From contig WNNJ02003225.1 in NCBI GenBank assembly GCA_012934845.2, forward strand, positions 171,643 to 235,642: DNA of 64,000 bases, given 5' to 3'. Position numbers and translations under genes: made by a program. How positions within the stretch are numbered: position 1 is the stretch's first letter; every line of letters begins with the position of its first letter. Source of the DNA: Pomphorhynchus laevis. Lineage: Eukaryota; Acanthocephala; Palaeacanthocephala; Echinorhynchida; Pomphorhynchidae. The notes below the pieces were generated by a model that did not search any database, was not told the origin of the DNA, and saw only the letters and a list, made by a program, of their open reading frames with translations. Shown one piece after another: positions 1 to 12,400 of the stretch.

Positions 1-440
1 TGGATTTTGGTTTTAATGGACACGATATTTACGCCAGAGGGACATGTGTGAAATAGAGAAAGTTCAGGTCAGACGTTGACAAAGGAGATAAGTGAATGTC
101 AACGGGACGGCCATGTTGACGCGTTGAGAAATGATAGTCCAATTAAGAAGCAATATATGGCGAGGAATATGATCAAAGCGTCGGATGAGTAATAAGATAC
201 GAGCGGCTGTGTAGATAACGAGTTAAAGAGGGTGTAATAAGATTATGAAATAGTTGACTAGTAAACTGAGACAATAGTCCAGTTGCAGGAAGAGAAGTGA
301 GGGAATAAGTTGTCTGCAGATGTGCGAATTAAGTATTCTACGAATACATCGAAGGTCACTGAGAAGGAAACAGCAGGAACTAACCTTTTTCTCGAACAAA
401 GAGTAAAAGAAAAAAATTGTTAAAAAATGAAACACTAAGA
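1..440 (-). mobile_element. 3' part of a CR1/L2-type LINE reverse transcriptase, cut by the window edge
   Basis: On the minus strand this GC-richer stretch reads, in broken frames, QLDYCLSL and then RRFDHIPRHILL. These match the C-terminal RT region of CR1/L2-type LINEs (the SRLDYCNSL and HWLPV boxes). The LINE at 60.2-62.9 kb has the same LDYCLSL box. The 70-residue open frame inside is only part of this fragment. The clade is inferred from two short motifs. Confidence 0.5.
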
Positions 441-724
441 AATTTCAAATGGTTGATGATAGGCTAGGTTTACTATCAAGTACAGGGAAGAAAGAAATAT
501 CACGTTTATGGGGGAGTCAGCCATAATACGCTAGATTTTTTGTAGTTGATGATCATCTTAATTGACGTAATTGAAAACTGATTAAGAATTATGTGGAGCA
601 CAAGGCGATAATAGGCTAGATAATCGCATTACATTTACGCTAACTTATTCTAATATAACAATTTAACTAATTAAATTAATTTATCAAATTACATATGCAA
701 CAAGAAAATATAATTACATGTGTA

Positions 725-985
725 ATAGGAAAATACATGTATAAAAGGAAATGTATTATTAGCATGTGCTTTGATCCGTCGCTATGTTGTGTTGATGAAT
801 TTGGCCCGAAACAGTCAATTTATAAAAATTGACTTTATTTTAAATTTTAATATTTAATTGTATCGTTATATAAATATTAATTGTATAAAATCTTATATAA
901 TTATTTATTATTTATAATATTTATTTTTATTTTTAATTTAAATTTATTATAAAATACGTAGGCTAAGTTATTTGATCTAAAAACG
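725..985 (+). mobile_element. 3' tail of the dispersed AT-rich RT element
   Basis: The stretch has the tail landmarks in order: GCTATGTTGTGTTGATGAA, GGCCCGAAAC, a TTATAAAAATTGACTTTATT block, and an end at TAAAATACGTAGGCTAAGTTA. The same order recurs at 12.6-13.2 and 52.8-53.1 kb on plus, and at 10.3, 18.5, 34.3 and 48.7 kb on minus. No coding part adjoins it. Confidence 0.65.
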
Positions 986-3379
986 CACTATATTTTTATA
1001 AAGCATCTTCCCATATGGAATAAATTTTAATTATCGTAAAATGATTTACATACTATTGACATATTCGCTGTATTCCATAACTACGAACATTTCAGTTACT
1101 TTATTTACAGAATATGATAAAATGAATAAAAAAACAAATAATTTAATCTAAGTTACGAATGTTCTTTTGGATAATAATCTTGTGTCAACGTTTCTCAGTA
1201 TCGAGCTCAACATTTACAACACGAGCTTGTGATGCAATTGATATTTAGGGAATTAGATTGCATAGACTTTGCAAGTTGAAACATATTTGAGCTGTTGACA
1301 TGCTTTCCTATGCCACATGGTATATTAGATATACAATTACCGGTATGATTCGATGTTGAAAGCTTTTCATCAGTGAACACCGAATATCTATATAATTACA
1401 CTTGATTTACATTTTCATGTAGTTAGCGGATCTTCTTGTTTAGATGCTGATTTCCTACAGCATGTGAACGTCGAATACACATTATAGAGACTGCTAAAAC
1501 GATTCGCTATCAATATATTGTTTGCGTTAACTTGATTTAATTACCTTTCACTAAAAATAAAAAATTATCCTTATCCAAATTCATCGTAACAGCCCTCCTG
1601 TATTTCAGTTGTTATATCTTGAACATATGTTCCGAGCACATTTGAAATTACTTTAAGTTATTGTTTACAAATGCGATATTTTCTTACAGTCAATCAATAG
1701 ATCAAATTCGTCGTATAATAACTCCACAAATTACCTGATATGTAAAAAAGTATTTTTTATCTTTAGTTTTAATGGAAAAGTGTTGACTTTCATATACTAA
1801 TCAGGTGATTAATATAGCTGCAAATTGACACTAGACTCCATAGCTTCAGCAATTACTATTAAATTTAGACAAGTAATATGTTAAAAACGAAAATCAGCTG
1901 ATTTTTTATGCTTGATATGCCGAGAAAATTCGGTGAATATAAATGTGTCAATTTATTTACAAATACCGTGAAGTGTTTCAACATCACATCTTCTTATAGG
2001 TTTCAATAAATTCGTTTTATTACTTACAAGTCGTGAAAACTGACTGAAAACTAAACCATTATATATCAGTCGACATTCTTTGAGTTATATTGTTGATTCC
2101 AGTGTTCGCCTACTGGAAAACAGACAACGTTTATTAGCAACGGCATTGCGGCAAGTAAGAAGATAAGGTACGTTTTTTAATATGTCAATTAATATGGTAG
2201 AAGTGAACGTTTTAAACAACAAAAATAAAATCATTGACAAGTACATCAGATTTTATGCCTATGTATCCAAACTTTTGAGAAATACAATGTCACCTATGCA
2301 ATCGGTGATACATAAACACATCGTTTAATTGATTTTTACTGTTTTCATTACGATACCAGCTGATAGTATGCTCAGTATTATTTTATTATTTAAATATCAT
2401 ATTGTTATTTTATTTTTTAAATATCAGATTTGCGGATAAGGTAGTAATTTTATTATTACTAATAAATTAAATATTTGGAAATTATATTTAACTTTAGGAA
2501 ATTAATTATTATAATTTAGTATTGATATAAATATATAATCTACAATGGAATTACATTATATAATAATATATTAAGCTAATTAAATTAATAGCTATTTTGT
2601 TTATATTGAAATTTTAATCTTTATAAGTTAAAGTAGTAATAGCGTTAAATTTTAAACAGTATACTATAATATAATTAAATATATATTATAAAATTTTAAA
2701 AATACTATAAGACACACATTTGAGAGATGCCATACAAATAAATAGTCCCGAAGTGAACTATTTATTTAAATTCTCAGATCATATATTTATGTGTGGATAT
2801 CTTCCCTAAAGTAATGTCCCCGAAAGTATTTTTAATTTATAGAATGGATCTTCCATTTAGAGTTAAATAAGTAAAATGATATAAATCAAATAAATATGAT
2901 CTAAATATACTTATATGATCTATTTATATGATGTTGAATCATATAAATAGTAAAATTTCATTTTCTCTCGCTGCATCAGCTGTCTACGAGCTCCTCGTTC
3001 GATCGTAAAGGAATATTGCCAGAACATCTCCAATTATTGAAGATGATTTAGAAAAGCACAATGATAACTGATTATTAACTGATTATCGGAATCGTTATTG
3101 TATTATTATATTTTGTTGAAATTTATTAAAAAGACAAGTATATCTGATCAAAATAATGTTCCACGTGATCATTGTTGTCAATATTTGTAAGCCAGAATGA
3201 AAGATATCGCCGAGTAGCGAGCAATAAATATTCGCATGCGCTTAGTTAACCAAATAAATTTTAAACAAATGCCCAAAATCATCTTGAACATAAAAATAAA
3301 AAATATCTTTAATCTTTTCATTTAAATTTACTCTAAATTTAGTTTTATTTAAAAAATATATTTCATTTTGTAACTTTAA
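986..3379. other. AT-rich intergenic DNA without a recognisable gene
   Basis: I looked for splice-flanked frames and element ends and found none I can support. Short inverted AT tracts are frequent. Confidence 0.5.
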
Positions 3380-4320
3380 ATATGTCATATTTACGATATA
3401 AATTAAAAGTAGTTTAAATTGATGTTAATTTAATGTTCATATCTAGATATATACCTTCTTTATCATTAATATTGGTTTTATTAAGAATGATGCTACCCGA
3501 ATAAATTTGTTCGCTTATTATATAAACACGTGCTAATGACGTATTTGATGTTTATTTAATATACATATCTTAATATATCCCTATATATTAAGATATTATA
3601 TATAATTTTATATTTAAATAATATAAAATTTAAAATATATATACCTATATTTAAATAATTTTGATTTATCAAAATATTTAAGGATTCTAATAATTCAATT
3701 TTATCCATATATTTATATTTAATTGATGGTTTAATTTTTGATAGATAGGCGCTATAGTTATTATGCCATATATATGTATATCTTTTTCCGAACAAAATAG
3801 AACAGATAACTGAGTCTACCTATTTTATACGATATATAGATTAAAATAAGGATAAATAATAAATAATTACATACGATTTTATATAATTTATTATTATATA
3901 AAGTTAAAATTTAAGGTTGAAATTTAAAATAATTGACTAATAAATAACAGATGATGCATAAGAATAATGCTTGCAGGTAATCAGGAGAAACTACGTGTTT
4001 AATGAATATTTGTTTTTATTCAACCATTGTTCTATGCTGGTTAAATTATTTTAAGTTTTATATTTATTTTTAGTTGATATATAGTATAAAATAATATAAA
4101 TCTTATATAAAAATTATTTATTATTTAAATTTTATTTAGCATTACTTCTAATTTATGAATATAAAATACTTAGACTTTTATTTATTTAAGCTAGATATCT
4201 TGATATATCCCTTCTATATCATCAATATCATGTTTTAATATTAAGTCTACCTGGATAAATTTGTTCGTTTATTGAATAAAAATTATTAGAATTAAATACA
4301 CATATATCATCAATGTATCA

Positions 4321-4397
<77 letters not shown>

Positions 4398-5215
4398 TTT
4401 TTTGCACAATTATGAACAAATTCATATTCTATAAAGCTTAAAAACAAGTCAGCTATAATTTGGCTAATATTACCACCCATTGGGACACCTGTTATTTGTT
4501 TAAATATAGATTCCCTACTTGTAAATGATTTTGATTTACCAAAATATTTAAGGTTTCTATTAATTCAATTTTATCCATATATTTATATTTGCTTGAATAT
4601 TATGTGTTAGATAGACGTTAACTTATGTATGCATATCTCTTTGTATATATTCACTTATTGAATATACATAATATCATCAATGTTATGATGATAATATTAT
4701 CATGATAATATCATCGATATTCATCATGGTATGATAAATATTTATACATTGTATATTTATATGGTATGCATGAATGCTCATGCAAAAATACGTTTCTTGT
4801 AAATTTAAAAATGTCATATTTACGATATAAAAATTGTTATTCAATAAAAATTCAATTTTTATTGAATAAAAATTGTTAGAATTAAATACACATATATCAT
4901 TAATATATCGAAACATATATTTCATATCTTTATATAATTTAGATTTATATTTTACACATAAAGATAAAAAATAAGTCAGCTATAATTGATATAGATGTCC
5001 ATACTTTTAAATAATTTTGATTTATCAAAATATTAAAGGATTTTATTACTTCAATTTTATCCATATATTTATATTTACTTGATGCTTGAAATTTTGTTAG
5101 ATAGGCGTTATAGTAGTTAATAATATATATATGTACATCTTTTTTCGATATTTATGATATTAAATGGTATCTGTTTCGCTTCTTTCTAACTGAGTCTACG
5201 TATTTATATATAGAA
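3380..5215 (-). mobile_element. Cluster of fragments of the AT-rich RT element
   Basis: At least four minus-strand pieces are stacked here. The 3380-3800 piece holds the RT stretch FGKRYTYIWHNNYSAYLSK plus part of the region after the YIDDI box. An element tail starts with TAACTGAGTCTAC at about 3806 and runs to about 3990. The 4195-4610 piece contains GVPMGGNISQIIADLF, an RT motif. The 4730-5160 pieces hold the YIDDI-to-LHEHS region. The order is scrambled, as expected from repeated insertion and decay. I call the family Penelope-like only tentatively: no GIY-YIG endonuclease is visible. Confidence 0.65.
4326..4392. repeat. (TA)n microsatellite
   Basis: An uninterrupted TA dinucleotide tract of about 67 bases lies within a decayed RT-element piece. 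Its true length is likely variable. Confidence 0.95.
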
Positions 5216-5412
5216 AGTATCAATAGGGTTATTTAAACCACAGAGACTATTGTATTGTGCTACCGACTAAGGGGTAACCCAAAAACGTTTTCAAATAAAT
5301 TGTAAAATAAAGCTTGGTTAAATTTTGTATACCTACCTATTTTGATATGTATAGTTGCTAGGTCACACAAAATGACTTTCGCAGGGAAAATCAAAACCAG
5401 CAATAGAATCTT

Positions 5413-5896
5413 TCCTTCATAACTTCCAATTCCATACACCCTGACAACTAATGCCATAGTCGTTTTCCTTTTGCCCGCTTTATATATGAGATGTGATTCA
5501 ACCTAAACTGTCTATTACATATATATGCCTCTTTCTATATATAGAGAATTTCATGTTTCATCACTGAAAGGCAGCATACCGTTTCGGCTTTGAGAAGCCT
5601 CATCAGTTGCAGCACATACAATGAGTACACATGAAAAACATACTATATATAGATTAAAGCAGAAAGAATTCACCAAATGCTAATTGCGTGACGTAGCTTT
5701 CGCTTTCGAAAAAATACAATGCAGTGAATTCTTTTCAGTGTAATAGATATAAGCGGGATCATTTATTGATCAATAAAATAAACAAGAAAAGAATATATAT
5801 AGTGATCCTGGAGTACTATATATAAAGTGGGCGAAAGAAAGGAAAACGGTTGTGACATTAGTAGTCAGGGTGTATGGAATTGGAAGTCATGAATGT
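5413..5896. repeat. Long inverted repeat enclosing a hammerhead-like motif
   Basis: The left arm (about 5413-5490) and right arm (about 5818-5896) are near-perfect inverted copies of about 80 nt, sharing CCAATTCCATACACCCTGAC and CGTTTTCCTT blocks. The 330-bp interior has a hammerhead-like core at 5581-5606 (minus), CTATATATAG tracts on both sides, and a smaller hairpin with AAAGAATTCAC/GTGAATTCTTT arms (about 5662-5735). No protein is convincingly encoded. The structure resembles a foldback or retrozyme-like element; its family is unknown. Confidence 0.6.
5581..5606 (-). ncRNA. Hammerhead ribozyme-like core
   Basis: Read on the minus strand the core is CTGATGA, stem II GGCTT/AAGCC with loop CTCA, then GAAAC. 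This is the exact conserved hammerhead core with a complete 5-bp stem II. Just 3' lies GGTATGCTGCC, which could give a GUA cleavage triplet with a minimal stem III and a partial stem I with the GTGCTGCAA before the core. Very short stem III is known for hammerheads of Penelope-like elements and newt satellites, which act as dimers. Activity is inferred, not shown. Confidence 0.6.
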
Positions 5897-7798
5897 TACG
5901 GCCGAAAAATAAATACACAATTTTCTGAATAAGGCTTCGGCTGAATCGTTGAAATAAAGTGTTATAACTTTTTTACCAGTTTAGATTCAATAAATTTAAT
6001 ATATGAACGTATACCTTTATTATCCTGGCCGTCGGTATAAACTGCTTCCTTACACATATTCTTCATTGTTTTGATTAACAAACTGCAATTTATAATTTGG
6101 TAGTAATTATAATTTTATATTTTATATCTTTACGCAAGATCAATAAATATGATTTGGATTTCTATAACTGCATTTTATGTATTGACATAGCTTTGATTCA
6201 CACTATGTGCGAATGAGTTCTTTATTTAAAATTAAATGAAACGGAATTTCGATAGCGACCTGATTGATAATAAACAATCACAATTGTAACTTTTTTAAAT
6301 AAAAATGAGTTTTTTAAAAATAGTAATTAAAACTAACGTTCAAGATCACTGTTTTTATCATATTTTAAATCATCGCAGATATCCATTTTACATTATGAGA
6401 AGCATACTAGTTTATAACTACATCCCATCAAATAGTTGTAGTATAAGCAAAATTTGAATAACTGTGTGATTGTAAAACACATTGCTATATTAGATCATAT
6501 GTTCTGTGTAGATTCTTAAAACTGTATTATGTTATAACTTAATTGCTTTGATGTTTGACAATTCACTTGAATGTGCGAACATGTCTCAAGGTGTGCATTG
6601 TAGAGCTATATACGTAGCATTTGTCGCCTCATAGAAATGTTTCATATGTTGGTGGATAACGACGACACTACACCGGTGGACGTAAAATTGCGTGAAGTAG
6701 CAGTGTATTAAAATATTCATCTAGAGAGCAGTTTACTGAGCTGATAGTTCTTTTCAAAAAAGAGACATTTGTCACGCTACATTATTTTTGGGCTCAGTTC
6801 GAATCTTATAGAATATTTTCGTCAATTTCGAAAGGAATAGTAGGTTCGATTCTTCTAAATACAATCATTTTATTACAATGCTTGTTTAAAAATGAATGAT
6901 TTTTATTTAACAGTTTGAAATTCACATTGCGCTTACTCATTGCGATATTAATTCTTGAACACATATAGGTACTTTAAGTACCTATGTTTTGAACACAATC
7001 TGCTTTGGTTTCTGACAGCAGACATGAATAATGGCATATTATCGGTAATTAAAGACGATTGAGAGTCGTTCATATGAACAATTTCATTTCTGTTACCGTA
7101 TTCAAAGTGCGATAAGTCAATCTCCAATTTTATTTTGAAATATCACAAAATCAAGTAATATTTCAAATATTAGAAATCAAATTTAATCAAATTTATTTTT
7201 TATCTAATCAAATTTATTAGAAATTATTAGAGTTTTCAGTTTTTGATTACTGACTTACGACCAATTTGCTTATAACGACGAGAGTTGAGAGACTCGTAAA
7301 CAAATATTGCTCCCAATTCACAGTTCGATGGTAATCAATGGAACATTTAATAATTAAGTTTATTAATTTATATCTTTTCGTTTCTATATTTTTTGTTTAA
7401 GACAATTTACGTTTTTATCTAAACTTGATTCTATAAAGGCTAGCTAAATGTTCTATACTAGCTGGCCTTTATATGATACTTATATTAAATTATTGAGAAT
7501 CGTTTCTTATGTTTAATTTCATACTGCAGCATTAGGCTTCTGGTTGATTTAAATACATAGAAAATCAACTTTTATTCATATATTAGGTTGCTTTTTAAAG
7601 TAGCTTGGATGTCTATTATTTATATTTCTCTATTGCAATTATTGAATAAATTTAATTTAATAAATTATTTTTTTATACAAATACTGAGTAAAAACCTTGT
7701 TTTAAAATAAAATCGTTTTTGTCCTTGTGTTTTTCAAATCGCAAAATTTAAATAATACAAACATATATTATATATTATGAGTACATTATAATTCTATG
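5897..7798. other. AT-rich DNA without a recognisable gene
   Basis: Nothing with a supported coding or element signature was seen in this stretch. Confidence 0.45.
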
Positions 7799-7905
7799 GG
7801 TGACTTCAAGAGCAGGGACTTATCTGTTACGGATATCCTTATCTAAGCAGGCCAACTTCCGGGCACCTCCAAATCCGTCGCTCCACTCTCTTCTCGAGTT
7901 TGTAA
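7799..7905 (+). mobile_element. Short fragment of the I/Jockey-type LINE
   Basis: About 105 bp match, as reverse complement, the segment at about 26085-26175 inside the large minus-strand LINE. Shared words are AAATCCGTCGCTCCACT, GGGCACCTCC and GTAACAGATAAG. The fragment is isolated, with no other part of the element beside it. Confidence 0.7.
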
Positions 7906-8059
7906 TCTTTTGACATCCGATCAAAGAAGACAAGTGACCATCACAATGCTTTAACAAGATTATACTGTAGCTTTAATTACCTTCACATGTTAGATGGGAG
8001 TCGTAAATGTACTCTCTATTTAATAATCTAATAAACTTATTAGATAATTTTTATTAATT

Positions 8060-8680
8060 TAAAATAATGCCAGTCAGGTTCCAAGCACAAAATAATGACA
8101 AGTTATCTAAAACAGGAAACTAAACTATCAAAAGAAAAATGACATTTAACGTTATCAACAAAATCTAGAAAGTATAAAGTTAAATAAATTAAAAGTCAAA
8201 ATTTCAGATGTTCTATCGAACTGTTACAATTAAATTTTAGACTTTGATGTTTTAGCTTCCTGTTATAGTTTAGTTCTCACTATTTTGTGCTTTATGTTAT
8301 GCTTACCCGATGAGGCTGATTAGTTAAATGTCGTAAAGTTTTGTCTGATTAAATTGGCTCTTCATTTACTGAATTTTTCGAGAAAAACATGCCATGCCAC
8401 GTTTTCTCTAAGAAAACATGGCCCTGAATCAACTTAGAGAATATGCTGTGATAAATTAAAGAAGTGAAGAAAAACTAAATTTTAGATGGTCTATAATGTG
8501 GCACCAAATAATTCCACAGTCCGGTTCCAAGCACAAAATAATGACTAGAACAGGAAGCTAAACCATCAAAAGAAAAATGACATGAAGTGTAATTAACTAA
8601 AACTAGGAAGTAGACGGTTAAATAAATTAAAAATCCAAATTTCAGATGTTCTATCAAAGTGTTACAATGACCTAACAATG
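8060..8680. repeat. Direct repeat pair, about 160 bp each
   Basis: Positions about 8070-8230 and 8512-8668 share GGTTCCAAGCACAAAATAAT, AAAAGAAAAATGACAT and TTTCAGATGTTCTATC in order. Each is followed by a GTTTGATGTTTTA-like block and a stretch ending TTTTGTCTGA(C/T)TAAATT. Between the copies, at 8305-8345, sits a degenerate hammerhead-like motif. They look like two copies of one small dispersed repeat. Confidence 0.65.
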
Positions 8681-8699
8681 TTTGATGTTTTAAAGTTTT

Positions 8700-9474
8700 A
8701 TAAAAGTTTAACGAAAGTTTGTGAAATTTTGTCTGACTAAATTCAGCTTCTAACTGAATTTCTTTAAATTTACAACAAAGATGGTTTTACAGATAAAATT
8801 TAAAATTTCAAATGTTATTTCATCATCAAATTAATAAATGAATTAATAAAACTCATAATATTCATCATATCACATTAAGTAACTGGAAGTGAAACAAAAT
8901 ATTTAATTTAGCATAAATATTGACGTAACAACTTCTTCACCTACTTTTTGTATTAACTGTTGAACGCTTACCATTTTTTTGATAAATGGTTTTACATGCC
9001 GTCGTTTTTGTTTTATTTGCTGCACAACAACAATTTTATGGATATGATGTAATGTTTGTTCTGCGTTCATCCATTAATCCATCGAATTGCTAGAGTTCAA
9101 CTAGTATAAATGACAGCCTTATTTATATTTCTACATAATAATTATAGTACGAAATTGTAAATACGAGCGCTATTTTAAATATAAATTTATGATTTTGAAT
9201 ATTTAAAAATATTTATTTGGATAACGAAATAAAATGTATCTATTTTTGCTAGATACTGAAATAAAATTAAACAAGGTATAAAATTACAAAAAGAATCCTT
9301 TGAGATTAAATTATATTTATGAAGAAGATAATCGTTTCTATCGAAAATAAAATTTTTAATTTCGTAAGAAATTTATTCAAAATTATGCAATTACAATAGT
9401 TATTTGAACAAATTCTTGAAGATATCGCCTGACATGGTTAATCCACTTATGGTAGCACTGGTGTAAATTTAGCA
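8700..9474. other. AT-rich region upstream of the phosphatase gene
   Basis: No clear core promoter was identified. An in-frame stop (TAA at 9439) precedes the ATG at 9475, supporting that ATG as the start unless an upstream exon splices in at the AG just before it (9471-9472). Confidence 0.4.
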
Positions 9475-12400
9475 ATGACATCGAATAATAATCTTCGGTT
9501 TTTGAACTCTACTTTACCACGGTCAGCTCAAAGCTTCTCATCTATTAACAAAGAAGTTGAGACAAGCCTGGATAATCTACCGTTTTCTATTGCAAATATT
9601 CCTTGTCGTGGAAGTTACTCAATTGGATTGAATTCAAACAATTTAAGCAGGAATGAATTGCCTTTATTCCGAAAGATTAATCATTTTCAAAGTACTCAAG
9701 ATCTTAGCAAGAAAATTGACAATGGCATTATCAACAACAAAATGTCAGTAAACAACCCAATTATAAATAATGGCAGTACTTCAGTTCGGTTACGAGATAA
9801 ATTTACTGTACGCGATGAAAACTATCTTCGTAAGATCGGTAGGCAACCTAACAACTTTTCACTTACCATAAGTAGTCATCCCAATTTATCAGCCAGCTCT
9901 TCACAGGTAAGCAGTTCACAGATTTACGTTTATATTCAAATAGATATTTTTTTGTTATATTCAAACTGCTAAATAATAACTGAATTAAATAACTGCTAAA
10001 TAACTTTCTCAACCATTAAGTTGAATATATAACGTATTTCATCTGCTAAGCATTTAATGTAATTTGCATTTCAGCAACCACCAATTGTAATCTAGATGGA
10101 TAATTTAAACTTACACTCTGTAAGTTCAAATACAGACTGTAAAGAATATAAATTTTAGTTTTAGATGTTCACACTTTTGGCAACTTATCAATATATACCG
10201 ATCGTTACTCGTTTGTTATCGTACTCACCTCGATAGCATTGGTATGTGTGATAACAAATTGGATATATCGATTTTTTCGTGAAATTACAAACCTGTAACT
10301 TAATAAATCAGATCAACTAACTGAGTTTACGTATTTTATTAAAAATAATGCTAAATAAAAATTAACTAATTAAATAATAAATTATTAAATAATTATAAAT
10401 AAAGTTATATAAATTATATAAAATTTTATATAAATTATATAAAATCATATAAATTTTATATAAAATTTATATAATTTATATAAAGTTTAAATTTAAAATT
10501 TAAAATAAAAGTCAATTTTATGAATTGACTAATAAACAATCGACGATGCAACTGTTATGATAACTGTTATGTTATCAGGTTTCGGCTCCTATTCCCCAAC
10601 CAAACATAGCAGCGGGGTCATGTACATGCTAATGATGTATTTCCTCTGATAAAACTATCTAGTATCTTATTCTAATACAAAGTATATTATTTATTATCCA
10701 TCCATAAAAATTTGCCACTTAAGAGTTTAAATTTATTCTTTATATTATTGTGTTGATTTATATATTTTACTATTTTCTGTTTGATGGTATTTTTATAGTA
10801 ACCTAGTTTAAAATATGTATCTATTAAATTATTTAAATGATTTTGAAGAAAGCCAATATCATTACATATTGTTGCAATTCTTAAAATTTCATTATTTAAT
10901 GTATTATATTTTATATTATATGGTATGCATGAATGCTCATGCAAAAATATGTTTCTTGTAAATATGTCATCTTTACGATATAAATTAATAGTAGTTTTAG
11001 TTAATGTTAATTTAATGTTCATATCTAGATATACACCTTCTTTATCATTAATATTGGTTTTTTAAGAATAAGGCTTTCTGGATAAATGTGCTCACTAATT
11101 GAATAAAATTATTAGAATTAAATACACATATATCATCAATGAATCGAAACATATATTTCATATTCGTTGGCTTATAAATTATTAGAGTTAAATACAAATA
11201 AATCAGTTTTAAATCAGCTCACTAATTGATAACACTAATTTATATTAATAATAGAGGACATCGTAATTTCGTGTGAAGTGAAAGTTCTTATCTTATCTAT
11301 GTTGCTTGCTTGGCAACAATTTAGAACAATACTAGATTATCTTATCCCATTGACAAGAGATATTATTAGATGAACTGTAATTTTAGCTTACGATCTAGAC
11401 CAGATTCCAGATATTAATAATAGCGGACATCGTAATTTCATGTGAAATTAAAGTATTTATCAATGTATTTTATTCTTTATATTCTTTATTATATTCTTTA
11501 TCGATATATTTATCAATATATTCTTACAATATATTCTTTATTTACGTCATTATCATATATTTAGCCCCGCATCTATGTTAGGTTGAGGAATAGGAACCGA
11601 AAATTGATTACAAAGCAGTTCCTCCTGATGATCTCTAATCCTTATTCGGAAAATAGTAAAATATATAAATCAACACATTAATATTAAAAATAAATTTAAA
11701 CTCTTAAGCGGAAAAATTTTGGTTTATTGATTTAGTATTATTTTTATCTATTTATTTTTTATTTATTTATTATTTATTTGCAAGAAACATATTTTTGCAT
11801 GAGCATTCATGAATACCATATAATATAAAATATAATACATTAAATAATGAAATTTTAAGAATTGCAACAATATGTAATGATATTGGCTTTCTTCAAAATC
11901 ATTTAAATAATTTAATAGATACATATTTTAAACTAGGTTACTATAAAAATAACATCAAACAGAAAATAGTAAAATATATAAATCAACACAATAATATAAA
12001 GAATAAATTTAAACTCTTAAGTGGCAAATTTTTATGTAATAAAAAATTTATTATGATCAATAATTTCAGAGCACGTAATGTAGCATTCGCCATTATCATC
12101 AATGTAGTTTCGATACATTGATGATATATGTGTATTTAATTCTAATAATTAAAATTAAGAGTAAAATTCTAATTTATTAATTCTAATAATTAACAGAAAA
12201 GAGTAAAATATATAAATCAACACAATAATATAAAGAATAAATTTAAACTCTTAAGCGGAAAATTTTTATGGATGGAATTATTATCTTTATTTATCTTTAT
12301 TTTTAAAGATAAAGTCCCTGTATTTTATAAGCAGAAAATAAGGTTCGAAACGTGAAATGTAGGTCAGCAGCTGATGGGACCCACCCAGACTGATTAGTAG

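Noticed and set aside
223-435. 70-residue open frame on the minus strand
   Set aside because: It is part of a decayed CR1/L2 LINE fragment; no start context or separate conservation supports a gene.
4326-4392. TA tract as a regulatory or origin element
   Set aside because: A plain microsatellite inside a dead retroelement; nothing else suggests function.
5260-5457. 65-residue frame (MALVVRVYGIGSYEG...)
   Set aside because: It lies on one arm of the 5.4-5.9 kb inverted repeat. The other arm carries the same words with changes that do not preserve the frame, so the DNA repeat explains it.
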